Shown here piece by piece: positions 39,340 through 50,750 of a DNA stretch of 64,000 nt. The position numbers and the translations under genes are program-made. Below the pieces are notes generated by a model, which was not told the origin of the DNA, made no database searches, and saw nothing but the letters and a program-made list of their open reading frames with translations. Numbering within the stretch: position 1 is the stretch's first letter; every line of letters begins with the position of its first letter. This DNA comes from Tomocerus qinae (lineage: Eukaryota > Arthropoda > Collembola > Entomobryomorpha > Tomoceridae). The stretch spans positions 24,726,201 to 24,790,200 of the forward strand of contig CM034548.1 of NCBI GenBank assembly GCA_020055645.1, read 5' to 3'.

Positions 39340-41284
39340 AAAAATCTCGTAGCCATTGCTAATGTTTTCTTAATTTACATTTCATGCCTACTCAAAATAT
39401 TTAATATTTGACGGACCAGGCAGAAGAAGGATACATTTCAACCTATTCGTTCATTGGCATAGGCTAAAGCTAACAAATGTTTGCTTTAACCTTCTTCAGA
39501 TGTTTAAGCCATATAAATTAAGTTTTAACTGCGAAAAATGACTCCTATAATAATGTAATTAAAATCACTCTTCCATGCTTACAACGCAATAAAAAGATGT
39601 ATGTTATAAGTTGTTAATGATTTTCCTTTGCTGTGGTAAAAATTACTTGTTGGTTCTAAAATGTTTTATAAAAATATCAGAATGAATAAAAAAAGATATA
39701 TATTTCTGTAAAATTTAGTTAGCTGCTACATCTATTCATTCAAAATATAGCTTAATACACATCCATAAGTTAAACAATTGCGTACTAAAAATAAATTATA
39801 AAATAGTGAATATCATTGTACTTAATGTTTTAAAATACATTCAAACATTGGCATGTTGATTCCTAAATCTGTCAGTGAGGTAATTACAGTTGTTTATTAT
39901 CAAATCGCAGTATATAAGTCCTCAAGTTGGTTTGCGTTCTATGGTCGAATATTTTACCTATACTGCAATGAACTGTCTAAAACTATGCACTAAGCTATGT
40001 AAAAATGTATAATGAAATATGGAATCCAGTTTCACCAATTGCCTTGGATACTTTTATTTACAACTCGGAAACGTTTTAGGTGCTAAAAATCGAAATTATA
40101 TCTGCTGTAAAACATTGAAATTCAAGAAATCTTTAAAATAACAAGAAATTATATAATTCTATGTAATTCTAATTAATCTGATAACCCTATTAAATTGTCG
40201 GAGTTACTTAGAGAATAATAACTAAGTACCTACACTATCGAAAATGTATCGTGGATAGTATGTGTAAGTAAGCAGTAAGCGGTAGCTACTACATAATAAT
40301 ATAAGTACTCCATTGTTTAGCATATGAAAAGGCTCATCATATAGCCATATATTTCACCCGATGGATGAGCTATTCTTTTCAAATCACTGGATTTTCAAAG
40401 ATAACTATTTTGAAGATGGGGAAAATAAATTGAAAAATGTTATCACGGATTGTTATGAAACTTTCGGTTGTTATCTATTTTAGAATGGCAATTTAGGGAT
40501 TCAAGAACCTTGCAAATTCCAATTCAGGATCCAAATGACCATTTAAAAAACTGTTCCCAAAATTTTAAAAAGTAGACATCAGTAAGCCTAGAGAAATAAA
40601 AAATCTGAAGACCGAGTGTGAAAATACTACGGTATATGATTCTGCTATATAAGTAAGCACATAGTAGAAAAGTATAGATAGACTATTACATTTTCCCTAT
40701 TCAAAATCTTATGTCAATAAAAGCGAACAAATATGTACAGGGTTGCTAACTATTATGGACTTGAAAATATTTTGAATACATTAGCTATTGGCTTAGCATT
40801 CTTAATTGAGAATGTGAATTATATTGAAGTTGAGATTTTCTTCGGGGTTTGTGAGGGGAGAAGGAGAAAACTAAATGTCGAGCACATCATTACATTATCA
40901 ACCTCTACACACATGACATGATCATTAAAACCAGGTACGCTGCATGCGTGTAATCCGTGTAGTCCAGAGTCCATGTGGAAGTAGTAATTTAGAATTGAGA
41001 AGTACTAAAAATAAGTACATACATAATTGAGTCAGTCAGATGCTGTTGCTGCACTTCTCGTCGTGATATTTTATATGCCTTGTAATCTGTTACATCTTTT
41101 CTGCGAATAGTTGATGCTAATGTATACAAAACGGAGAAGCAGGCAGGCACTATTATGTACTATATATAGGATTAGGAAACAACTTTCCTAAGACCTTGTA
41201 TAGAACGGATCGATTCTAACACGCGTTGAACGAGTGAAAGCTGCTTTCGCGTCCTACCCGGGTCCTCGCTCGCTGAATCTTCTG
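39340..41284. other. No gene seen
   Basis: AT-rich intergenic DNA between SEC61G and the next plus-strand gene. No exon or structured repeat recognised. Confidence 0.4.
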
Positions 41285-41316
41285 TAATAATAAAAGTCCA
41301 GAACTTGCTCTCAGTT
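41285..41316 (+). promoter_or_regulatory. Candidate core promoter of the MDR gene
   Basis: The initiator TCAGTT (41311-41316) lies 134 bases before the first start codon of the dehydrogenase-like gene. A TATA-like run TAATAATAAAAG (41285-41296) precedes the initiator A by 17-28 bases. G+C is raised just upstream (41,220-41,280). Confidence 0.45.
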
Positions 41317-41446
41317 AGTACTGCCTTCACAGTCAGCTGATACACTTTCCATCTCTTCATACAGTTATAATTATTACTTTTTGAAAATAATAATATTATT
41401 TATTTAAGTGAAAGCTCCCTTTCTCCATTTGTGCACCAGTGACAAT

Positions 41447-44400
41447 ATGCCAGAGAAAGTTGATCAGACCAGAAGTGGCGGCCCAGGCTCATCTAGGTAA
41501 CATTTAAATAACCTTTTTCAGAATTCATATTTTTGTTTCAATTTTTTATGAAAATAATTAACATTTGTATTGTAGTGAGCTGTGTGCCTAGAATTCCTTC
41601 AGACATTTCTCCTTGTTCGTACAGTACAGTAGTTGCATTTTCTGCTACACAAACTAACACTTAACGTTGGAAACACAAACCCCGATCTAAATCCAATAAG
41701 GGGCAAAGTAAGATAAGTTTAACTATTAAAAGCTTTATTTTTATGATTATTTTGTATAAAGTAGTAATTATCAATTACATATAGACATGTGAATATAATT
41801 AGTACTTTAGTATTACCATATCTTCTAACAAGAAGATGCAGTTGTCAATGTCATATTTATTTATGTCCACCGCCCATTCATATAATGCATACGGCTGTTG
41901 TATTTTCCTTTGTGGAGGACAATCGACAATCTTCACAACAACATGCATAAATTACATGTATGCATATCTGCGGAACTCCTACCGAGTCCTGTTCCTGTCA
42001 CAATATCCTATCCCTATAGTTTGCCATTTTTTGCGCATTATTAATATGTTACTCCCACACACTCGTATGGAAAAAAAATGAATACGTGAGATATTTTTTA
42101 ATAACTAATCACTACATTTCTCTTCTATACATAATGTATGATTGAGTTGACGGTTTAGCTTTTTGATCCAAGTTAAATAATTAAAATATTGTATTTAATT
42201 TGGAAAAACAATTTTATTTTTTGCAAATTTTTTATTTAATCATTTTTTTACGGTCCGTAAATGCCATCATAAGCTATGAGAAAAAGAATTCATGAGGGGA
42301 GGAGGTTGATAGGCATTCTTTAATACAGGTTGAGTACGTGCATCATAGAATTATGAGATGATTACTGGAGGGAGGGATAAGAACAGCACTAGTACATACA
42401 CAACCATAGCGATACAACCTGTGCGTTTGACAGATTGTACTTTATGCATAGCTAACCTTGTTATTATGAGTTATGAAATATCTTCTAAAACGAAATTCCA
42501 ACTCTAATTTCCTTTTGTTGTGTTGTTTCAAAGTAAATTGAATTAGCCAGAGCCCTTCCATTGTATGTCAAATTAAAACTACATACTACGTCATATGAAA
42601 TGCACAGCGTGTTCCAAAACCATTTAATCCACTCTGTCAACCCACATTGCAAAACTTTCAAGACACGCCAACAAAAGCGTTACTCTCTTCATGGAAACTG
42701 TTTTAGTCATAATTAAGGACAATAACATAATCTCATCAAAAGCAGGTTACAGTCAAAATATTTTCAAGGATAGAATTAACATTTAAAAAGGTCTTTCAGC
42801 TTTCTTCGGTCCATAGTACATCGGATTTCGGATGTTCATCCGAAATATTCGAATGTACAATAATTTCAGGGTGTCATTTAATTGAACAAAATTCTAAGCT
42901 AAGACACATATACGATTAATGTATCACGACTTCTAATATATTAGAGTAACTGCACAATCTTTGTGTCTTAAAATATCAGAGCAGATCAAGGGGGGTTATA
43001 TGGTTTTGGAATTACGGGTAGTAGAGTGCATTGCATAGCTACATGTGAGCAGCATGAGAGTTTTCTTGCAGCCAGAAAGTCTCTCACTCGCTGCACGACT
43101 TGAGCACGTTCAGTGCTGGTGCTTGACCTACTTTATTTTTGGTTGCTGCTTTTATGCACGGGCACTACTGGAACGATTTTGCAGCTGTCTAGCAGACAGC
43201 AGAAATCAAATACCTACAGTATACAAGTTGGCTCTTATCTGGATATTTCAAAATGTCGAATCATTACATGACCCGAAAGACCCCTCGGGAATTTATTGTA
43301 CAAGAAACTTCTAATGTTTAAAATCATCTCTTTATATCAACTTCAAGACTGGAGTTTGACAATTCTTTCACTTGCATGCCCTTGCATCGAAATAATCTTC
43401 ACAGTATTATAAGCGACTAGATGATTTCATACATTAGTGACAGTAGCTTAACTATAGCGCTTGGTGGTAGCTCAAAATATACTAATGAGAAAAAATGCAT
43501 TTCGGTGTATTATGCTTTAGTGCGATAACAATTCATTTTTAAATGGTCGAATCATCATAATAAATAAAATGGGAACTTAGATTTTTAATTTCTAAAATAT
43601 TTTAAAATGTTAAAGGGGTCGAGTGAATAGTATGCCAAATCAGCCCAGTCAAGTCATGAATAAATTATGCAGACAAGTGAGTATTGAAAGTCCTGGACCC
43701 CTTTTCAAGGATTGCGTTTTCAGCTTTGATGTCCCCGTCCCAGATGTGCCACCTTCTGGAGCCCGCATTAGGGTGAGTACCTGCACATAACTTAATCAAC
43801 ATTTATTGACTTTAAACGTACCAATCATTTGCTAAGACTACAAAATATTTTCTGTATCGAATATTTGTACTTGTAATATTTTAGAAAAATTAAAGAGCAT
43901 GAAAAAGCCTCAGAAACAAAATAAAAATTAATGCTCCGATACATAAGTCCATAAAATAAATGTGCAAACTATTAAACATGCTTTGTAAAATAATAAACCC
44001 GAGCCCGTACTATATGTAACTGTATGCAAGAAAAAGGCTGAAAATCCAATGATGGGTGATGCTGAACATTGAATAGATTTCCGATATACGAGCAACGAAA
44101 TCTAATCTAAGAGACAGGGGACGGGTATGGAGCAAAATTCTGCGAATCATTTCTTTCTTCTTTCGTATCGATCTGTCCCAATTATATTTTGATTACGTAA
44201 TAGACTATCTCATTCATATTTCGAAATATGCTGTAATGTGGCTAACTAATGATGTTTAACGCAGCACAGATATAAATGCATCTGGATGTAAAAAGATAAT
44301 AATTGCGTATAATAGATATCCCATAGCTAGAAATCCATGTCCACCAAATAATTACCAGAGATATGCTATTTCTATTATAACTATATGCATCATAAAAGTC

Positions 44401-47400
44401 TATTTTTACTAATGATTCGTAATAATGGAACTAATAAGCAATCGTTACAAAAATAGCCTAACCTTTACTTAATGTAAAGGTGAAAGACATTAAAGACAAG
44501 AAATGTCTCTGTAGATCCATGCAGCTTAATTATAATAAAATGTTAGTATATAAAATACGGTATTTATAAGGCCAGATGACAGAAAACCAAAACCCGGGTA
44601 TCTAAAGTACACAATACTATGGCTATAAAGTTATATTTTGCCAGGGCGATACTTATTTGGTAGATATGCAGACTGAAGATACGTTAGATAAAATAATACT
44701 ATCGTAGCTGCAAGACTTTTATAAATAATTGTCATTTTAGACTAAAAGAAATCTCCATGTACGTGCAACAACGCTTATGTGTGAGCATGGATTGACTGCT
44801 GTTATCGAGCATTTTTAATCCGAGATACGCAAGATATAACACGAACTGCAGATATAAGGAGAAAAATTTCATGCTGCGCACATTTCAGATTATTAAAATT
44901 GTGAATAATGAGCATCAATTCAGTGAATAAGTTCCGACGCTTCAATTTTCTTTTTATCGATTTCCCCATCTAAGTTATTCTATAGAGCCGAAAATTGTTC
45001 CGTGCAAAGGAAATCTCATCAAAAATCATTTCTCGGGGCTTCTGTTAAATTACTGTTAGACCAAATGTAAACTATGATTGTATTTATTTGTCCTATTCTT
45101 GAATTATTACAAATAATAAACATAAGATGATTAATGATTCAGCTCAGCTCATATTCGCATTTAGAGTGAAGATTTGCGGCCTGAAGTACCAATCAAATTT
45201 TCAGAAAATACACTAGATACTACCTCAAAAATTTTTGTTACGTCTTTTGATACATTTATAAAACTCCTGTCATATTCCCAAGCCTCCTCCAATTAGTGAT
45301 CTAGCTACGCCTTTGCTCAGCTAGTACAGTCGTAGAGATTACTTATTTTGCTCGCGTAATGAATAAGGTAACGAGGATTGCCCCACAACAGAGTGAGACA
45401 GGTTAAATCTATTTTAACTGTTATAAAAAGCAGAAAGAACGATCAGGTCATGCAGTGTTGATTGGCCATTCTGTTACAGAACTGATCAAAATAATTTAGT
45501 GTTCAAAAATGAGATAAAACTACGAGGTAAAATTTTTCGTTACTTTAAATTGTTGCTTAATTTACATTAAAATTAAACTCAGCAATGTTTTAAAGATTTC
45601 TCAAACAAATGTTAAGGTGGAATGCGCTGGAGCTTGTTACAGATTGAAAAGAACACCTTCACAATCAAGCATAACAAGTGCTTCTAGTTTAACGAGTATG
45701 CCCAGCCTGACAAGCCTTACTGGCGACGTGTCGACAATGTGTCTTGGAGCCACAGCTGCAGCGTCCTCCACATCACAGAATTCTTCTTCTCAAAACCCAT
45801 CACATTACGGAGTAAGAGATGCAGCTCTTTTCCCTGGATATGAAGTAAGACTTTTATCCCGCAAAATTGCATCTCAAAATCCTGTGGGATTAATTTAATT
45901 GTGAAACAACATGCATAAATATTTACGTTTGTGTTTAAACATTGCTTTCATTTTAATATAGGTTGCCGGCATAGTTGAGGCTCTTGGAGATGAGAATGGT
46001 CCAAATTCAAATATTCAAGTGGGAGACAAAGTTGTCGTTTATCCATATGAAGGAGTGCCACACGGGTACAAAAGCCATCATTATAACAAATTTTGTTTGT
46101 CTTGTATAACAGTAATAAATAAATAAAATTGTGTTGATAATTTGCTCAGAAAACTGATGTAGAGGCGATAAGTTGACGAAATTAAATGACGTTTTGAATT
46201 TTAGATATGCTGAATACATCACAGTTCCGGATTTGAAATTCCTAGTGAAAGTTCCAGATCTGATGCCATTAAGTGTTGCAGCAATGTTACCAACCGGAGC
46301 TCTGTGGGCAATGAATACCATTCAAGTGGCAAAACAGCACATTCTCAAGATTTTAAATGATAAAGGAGATTCAGGTAAGACCTGAACGTTAAGTATTATA
46401 ATTCTATGGCATGTAATCAAATAAGAATCCCATTTAATGGGGCCCTACACATTTAAGTAAATGAAATAGAATCTAAATAAAATTTCATGAAAAGAGTGTC
46501 TGATGAAAGCTGTTTTAATCGTAATGGGGAGAGAACACTAAAATATAGTGAAAACGTTAGTAAAGATTGATTGGAAAGTGTTTTTATTAAGATTTTCTTT
46601 AAAGCGTACTTTCATGCGTGTACAAAATGTATTATGTACTTTTACTGTACTCTAATTTATAGATTTTATTAAAGTTTGTATATTTGGGCGGAGTTATAGC
46701 GTCGTAAATAATAGTTTTTATGGTCTTTTTTGTATTATAGTTTGGTTTCTTTTCATTGGGTTCCCATTCTATGAGATTTTAGAACTATTTAACAATATTC
46801 ATGAATGCGAATTTATGTGAAACAGGTCGTGTCAAAGTTTTGGTGGTGGGGACTGGAGGTTTAGCTCTGTGGGCTTTGCGATTGGCCCAACATTACTTAA
46901 ATGATGTTCGTGATAAAGTTTTACTTGCTGTGGCTTGTCTCCGCGATGAAGGGATCCTTCTGGCTAAAGAAGCTGCTAAGTAATTATTTACATTTTTCAG
47001 TGTCTTGACACACTATCTACTACACTATTAACTTTAGCATTTTAGGAATTTTGTGATTCTGTGCGGTAAATCACAAACATGACATCTGCATTTGATTAAT
47101 AGTAGCCATATGAAAAATGTATAACGAAAATCTTTTTATAGCGTAAATGTCGTACAGTGGAATGAAGACTGCTATGAGAAAGTGCTCATTGAGCGTACCA
47201 TAAATTCTTTGGAAGGAGAAGTGGATATAGTAATTGACTTTGGTACAACTTCCCGGAGTCTCCATCGTTCTCTCCAATGTCTCAGCAAGGTATTCATCGA
47301 TTACCTGTTAAATGCAGACAGTCAAGTTCCATTCTTAGAAATTGTTTAGATGCTGAAATACAATCTTGCGGTTGATTAATATTTCTAGGGAGGAATTGTT

Positions 47401-47916
47401 CTGATCAGTTCTGAAGTTGCGGAAAGACTTCTGCCTAAATTTAGCCGACGGGCTGAGGAAAAGGAACAAACCATCAAGGCTGTGGATGTCGGTTCTCTCG
47501 AACAATTGCAGGAACTCATGGATTTGGTTTCTTCCGGACAAGTAAGAATTCAATTACTCAATATTATCACTTAATTCAATTCTATCTGTTCTGCCATTAA
47601 ATGTTCATAGTACATAATTTATTTATACACTACTGAACGCATCAACGTTTATTAGTACAACGTCGACAAAATGTTTTAGTAGTCCCATGAATCTAGGAAT
47701 ATTGCTAGGGTCAATTTTTAATCCCTGCAAATGTAAACTTTAGCATTCAAAAGAATTGTGTATCTATAGATTGATAACGTTTCAAATTTTTTAATGTAGT
47801 TGGAGCCTCCACCACACACCGTTTTTCCAGCAGATCAGGCCAGAGAAGTCATCAGAAAATTGTGCAACTCGGAGATTCAAGGAAGAGCCATTCTTCGATT
47901 TCATTCCATTGACTAA
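41447..47916 (+). CDS. Medium-chain dehydrogenase/reductase family protein, zinc ligands altered
   Basis: An alcohol dehydrogenase/quinone reductase-like protein, 426 residues, nine exons: 41447-41496, 43616-43772, 45617-45844, 45962-46065, 46205-46374, 46826-46979, 47142-47289, 47389-47541 and 47800-47916. All phases agree. The GroES-like part (about residues 50-200) contains VECAGACYR, LFPGYEVAGIVEALGDENG and VGDKVVVYP. The Rossmann part begins VKVLVVGTGGLALWALRLAQ (about 239-258), a dinucleotide-binding loop. Zinc ADHs have GHE where this has GYE, and the structural-zinc cysteine lobe is absent. A Ser/Thr-rich stretch (about 80-130) is inserted between the first two GroES motifs. Loss of the zinc-ligand His suggests a reductase without zinc or a non-catalytic protein. 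A second in-frame ATG is codon 23. I recognise the family, not the orthologue. Confidence 0.9.
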
Positions 47917-48094
47917 AATGCATTTCCAATGCTAGTAAGCATGTCGAACAATGTTCGATGAAGTTTAGAGGAGAATAATCAATATAGAAATGATGACAGG
48001 TTATTTAAATAAGTGTATGTGACGTAACTACTCATAAAATGTCTATTGTTGTCGTAATCCCTGTCTGTTCTTCATCTGATACAGAGTAAAGATT

Positions 48095-48100
48095 ATTAAA
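48095..48100 (+). promoter_or_regulatory. Poly(A) signal of the MDR gene
   Basis: ATTAAA about 180 bases after the stop, followed at once by a GT-rich run (CCGTGTGTGTTT), the classic downstream element. Confidence 0.6.
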
Positions 48101-48119
48101 TACCGTGTGTGTTTATCAG

Positions 48120-49079
48120 TACGAAAGCTTTTTAAATTTTAAAACCATCATCAAAAAAAGTTAAATGCACTAAATAACAATAGAGCGAGAAAATATATTA
48201 TTGTGTCAATGTAAAGGATTTGCAGAGGAAATGAATTTAAATATGGAGACATACTTACATACTTAATTGTGTCAATCTAAATAATAATAGGGATGACTCT
48301 CGAAGGGATTCTTTGGAAGAAATAATTTGGCCTTCCAGTCTCATATAATTGTCAATCCAATAATATCCATTAGCTAGGTTTAAACAGTCTCAACTCTTCG
48401 TACATTATTTATTATTGCTATGAGTTTTCTTGGCTGACTCCATAACTCACTATAGGGAAAATAAAATAATAGCCAATGCCTATCGCGTACAATTTATCAA
48501 AGATTTTAACAAAACTTAGAATAAAAACAGAGCTGATTCGGAAAATTTCTTTAAACGCAATACATAAAAGTAAATAAACAAAAAAATTAACTCTAGATAA
48601 AACTGAGCTGTTAACAACAGTAAACTATAAGTACTTACTTGTAGGTATGTACATTGGTATCTATATACTATCTACTTACAATTAGATTGAAATTGCTTAT
48701 TACATATTTTTAGCGTTAACAACAATATAGTGATGTAACGTATACAAATCAAACATTGCGTAACAAAATAATACAAATATTAATAAATATTAGCTAAATA
48801 TGTTTAGACATTAAAATATTTAATGTAAATAATGATTAGTGCATTATGTAATTGTCAAGGTCTGTGTCCTGTCTAGAGAAAATCTTATAATGTATACACA
48901 GTGCTCTGTAAATTGTTAAAATGGCTTATTGAAATAAAATGCTTAGTTGCATTGGGAAATTCTACATTTTTAATGTAAGTGTCAATGTATTAAAATTTGG
49001 AACGAGAAAGTTTAATTTAGATTTAGTTGCTATTACTTTCAAAGCAATTTTGTAATTCCATTTCTTATCAAAAAAACAT
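48120..49079. other. Convergent 3' flank, no gene seen
   Basis: AT-rich DNA between the 3' ends of the plus-strand MDR gene and a minus-strand gene. ATTAAA on the minus strand at about 49,011-49,016 is a possible poly(A) signal for the latter. Confidence 0.4.
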
Positions 49080-49825
49080 TTAAAATTCACATGTTGTTTT
49101 TAAATCTTTAACATAAGCGTTGGGAAATACTTCAGTAAATAATAACTTAAGCTTTATTGTTGTTTTTTTGTCATCACAGAAAATATTTTCTAGGACTTCT
49201 AAATCTAGAATTTTTGAGATCCAAATGGCCAAAATATCGTCCAAAGTGGAAACTCTACCCGGAGCTGCTGTCACAAGAGTATGCAAACAAAAAAGGTAAT
49301 CTGTAATATCTGATATTGATGGAGTGCTATGCAGTGCATGCTTTTTTAGTTTCAATCTACTTTTACTACTATTGTAACTTCTGACGTCTACGTCATAGCG
49401 CAATATTTCTAACAATCAATATCTTTGAAGTTGAAAACACAGTTTTTACAGATACAGGTAAGGTTTGAGTTACATAAATGAAATTAGAGCAAAAATACAA
49501 CAGTAAAATGCCTTGTGTTGTAAAAATTACCAATTGAAACGGAAATGACTTTAATATTATATGTTTGCTTTATTATGTCAAGATTCTAATATTTACCATA
49601 TAATAAATCGTACTGCGACAATTCCATCGATTCTAAATAAAACCTAATAAAAGTTACACACATATAAGGATGGCAGCTCAAGCGGAGATAATTGTGTGAA
49701 GCAAAGGAGCTGATGAACTGTGATAAGATGCATTTGATCTTACGTTCTACCTTGTATTTGGGATCCCGGATACATAAGTACGCCTTAAATATAGACGTTT
49801 TTCTTGACAGTAACAAGGCATGCAT
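49080..49825 (-). CDS. Unidentified protein, two exons (complete small gene or 3' end of a larger one)
   Basis: I do not recognise this protein. Exons 49597-49825 (or starting at the acceptor near 49803) and 49080-49408 join in phase through a 188-base intron with donor TATG|GTAAAT and acceptor GATTGTTAG. From the ATG at 49823-49825 the product is 185 residues. The junction reads ESMELSQYDLLYEILRYDVD, which crosses the intron without break. The second exon contains STPSISDITDYLFCLHTLV and STLDDILAIWISKILDLEVL, which look like amphipathic helices, and ends AYVKDLKTTCEF. There is no signal peptide. If the upstream acceptor is used instead of the ATG, this is the C-terminal part of a longer gene whose other exons could be those at 54.6 or 58.8 kb. 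Confidence 0.55.
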
Positions 49826-50425
49826 AAAAATAGGCTAATCTTATGTAAACTCTTGCAAAATTATTCATGGATGAAAGGGAACTCAAGGACATTCAGAAAG
49901 GGATTTCCCATCAAAAATCCAAGCATTTATCTACGTAGGTACTACTTTAATTCACAAGGTGTAGTCATTATTTATGCAACACGCAAGGGCTATATGTAGG
50001 GACGGAATGGAAATAAATGCGCATATATATTATAGCTACTTGTTTATTTATCACATAAATAAATATTACATTGAACGGAAGTAATGAATTTATGTAATTG
50101 TACAAACAATATTAATAAGAGTCCAAAGAGCATGCAATTTATATTGAGTTAGTTAAATCAATTTCAAGTTATCACTTTTCATTTGCAATTTGTCTAAAAA
50201 TGCATATAAGTAGATTTAAACCATGAATATTGCTATTAAATCAATAATCCAGCCAACTAAATTAAAATAGAAGAGTAAATGAATAGAATAATCAATTATA
50301 GATATCTTAGGAAAGTAATAACAACTAATTAAGAAGCATTTTCAATTAGGAGGTTAAAAGGTATGCTAAAATAACAAGGAAAGTTGTACGAAGTGATTGA
50401 TAGTTGAAAAATGCGTAATGGGTCA

Positions 50426-50750
50426 TTTATTTATTATTATTCCCTCGTTTTGTTGGTTGTTCTGCATCCTGTAGTTGTAGGTATCCTAAAATTATAAACA
50501 TTATCAGTACCATGTAATGGGGAAACATGATTAAGAAAAATCATTTACCTGATTGATGAGTTTAAGCCGCAAATACCGCTATACATCCGTCGTGGCTTTT
50601 ATTCAGTACGAAGGAACGTTTGCTTTGCCATCCTTTGTTTAGGATAAAGTGTTGACTATAGTTACAGTATATTGTAATAATGCATATGTAAGTTGTCCAG
50701 ATATCTGCCAATGGAATTGCCATTGCTATTCTGACACCACATACACCAAA
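50426..50750 (-). CDS. Candidate terminal exons of an unknown gene, with a 63-base 3' UTR intron
   Basis: On the minus strand an acceptor (TATACCCTAG) opens 62 sense codons to a TAA at 50562-50564. The frame includes GVRIAMAIPLADIWTTYICI and then a more polar part (KGWQSKRSFVLNKSHDG). After the stop, an intron of 63 bases (50486-50548) has a clean donor CAG|GTAAAT and acceptor TATAATTTTAG. A poly(A) signal AATAAA follows at 50426-50431. The intron looks real; which frame is coding is less sure, since another frame across the same junction reads LRLKLINQDTYNYRMQNNQQ. The family was not recognised. Confidence 0.35.
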
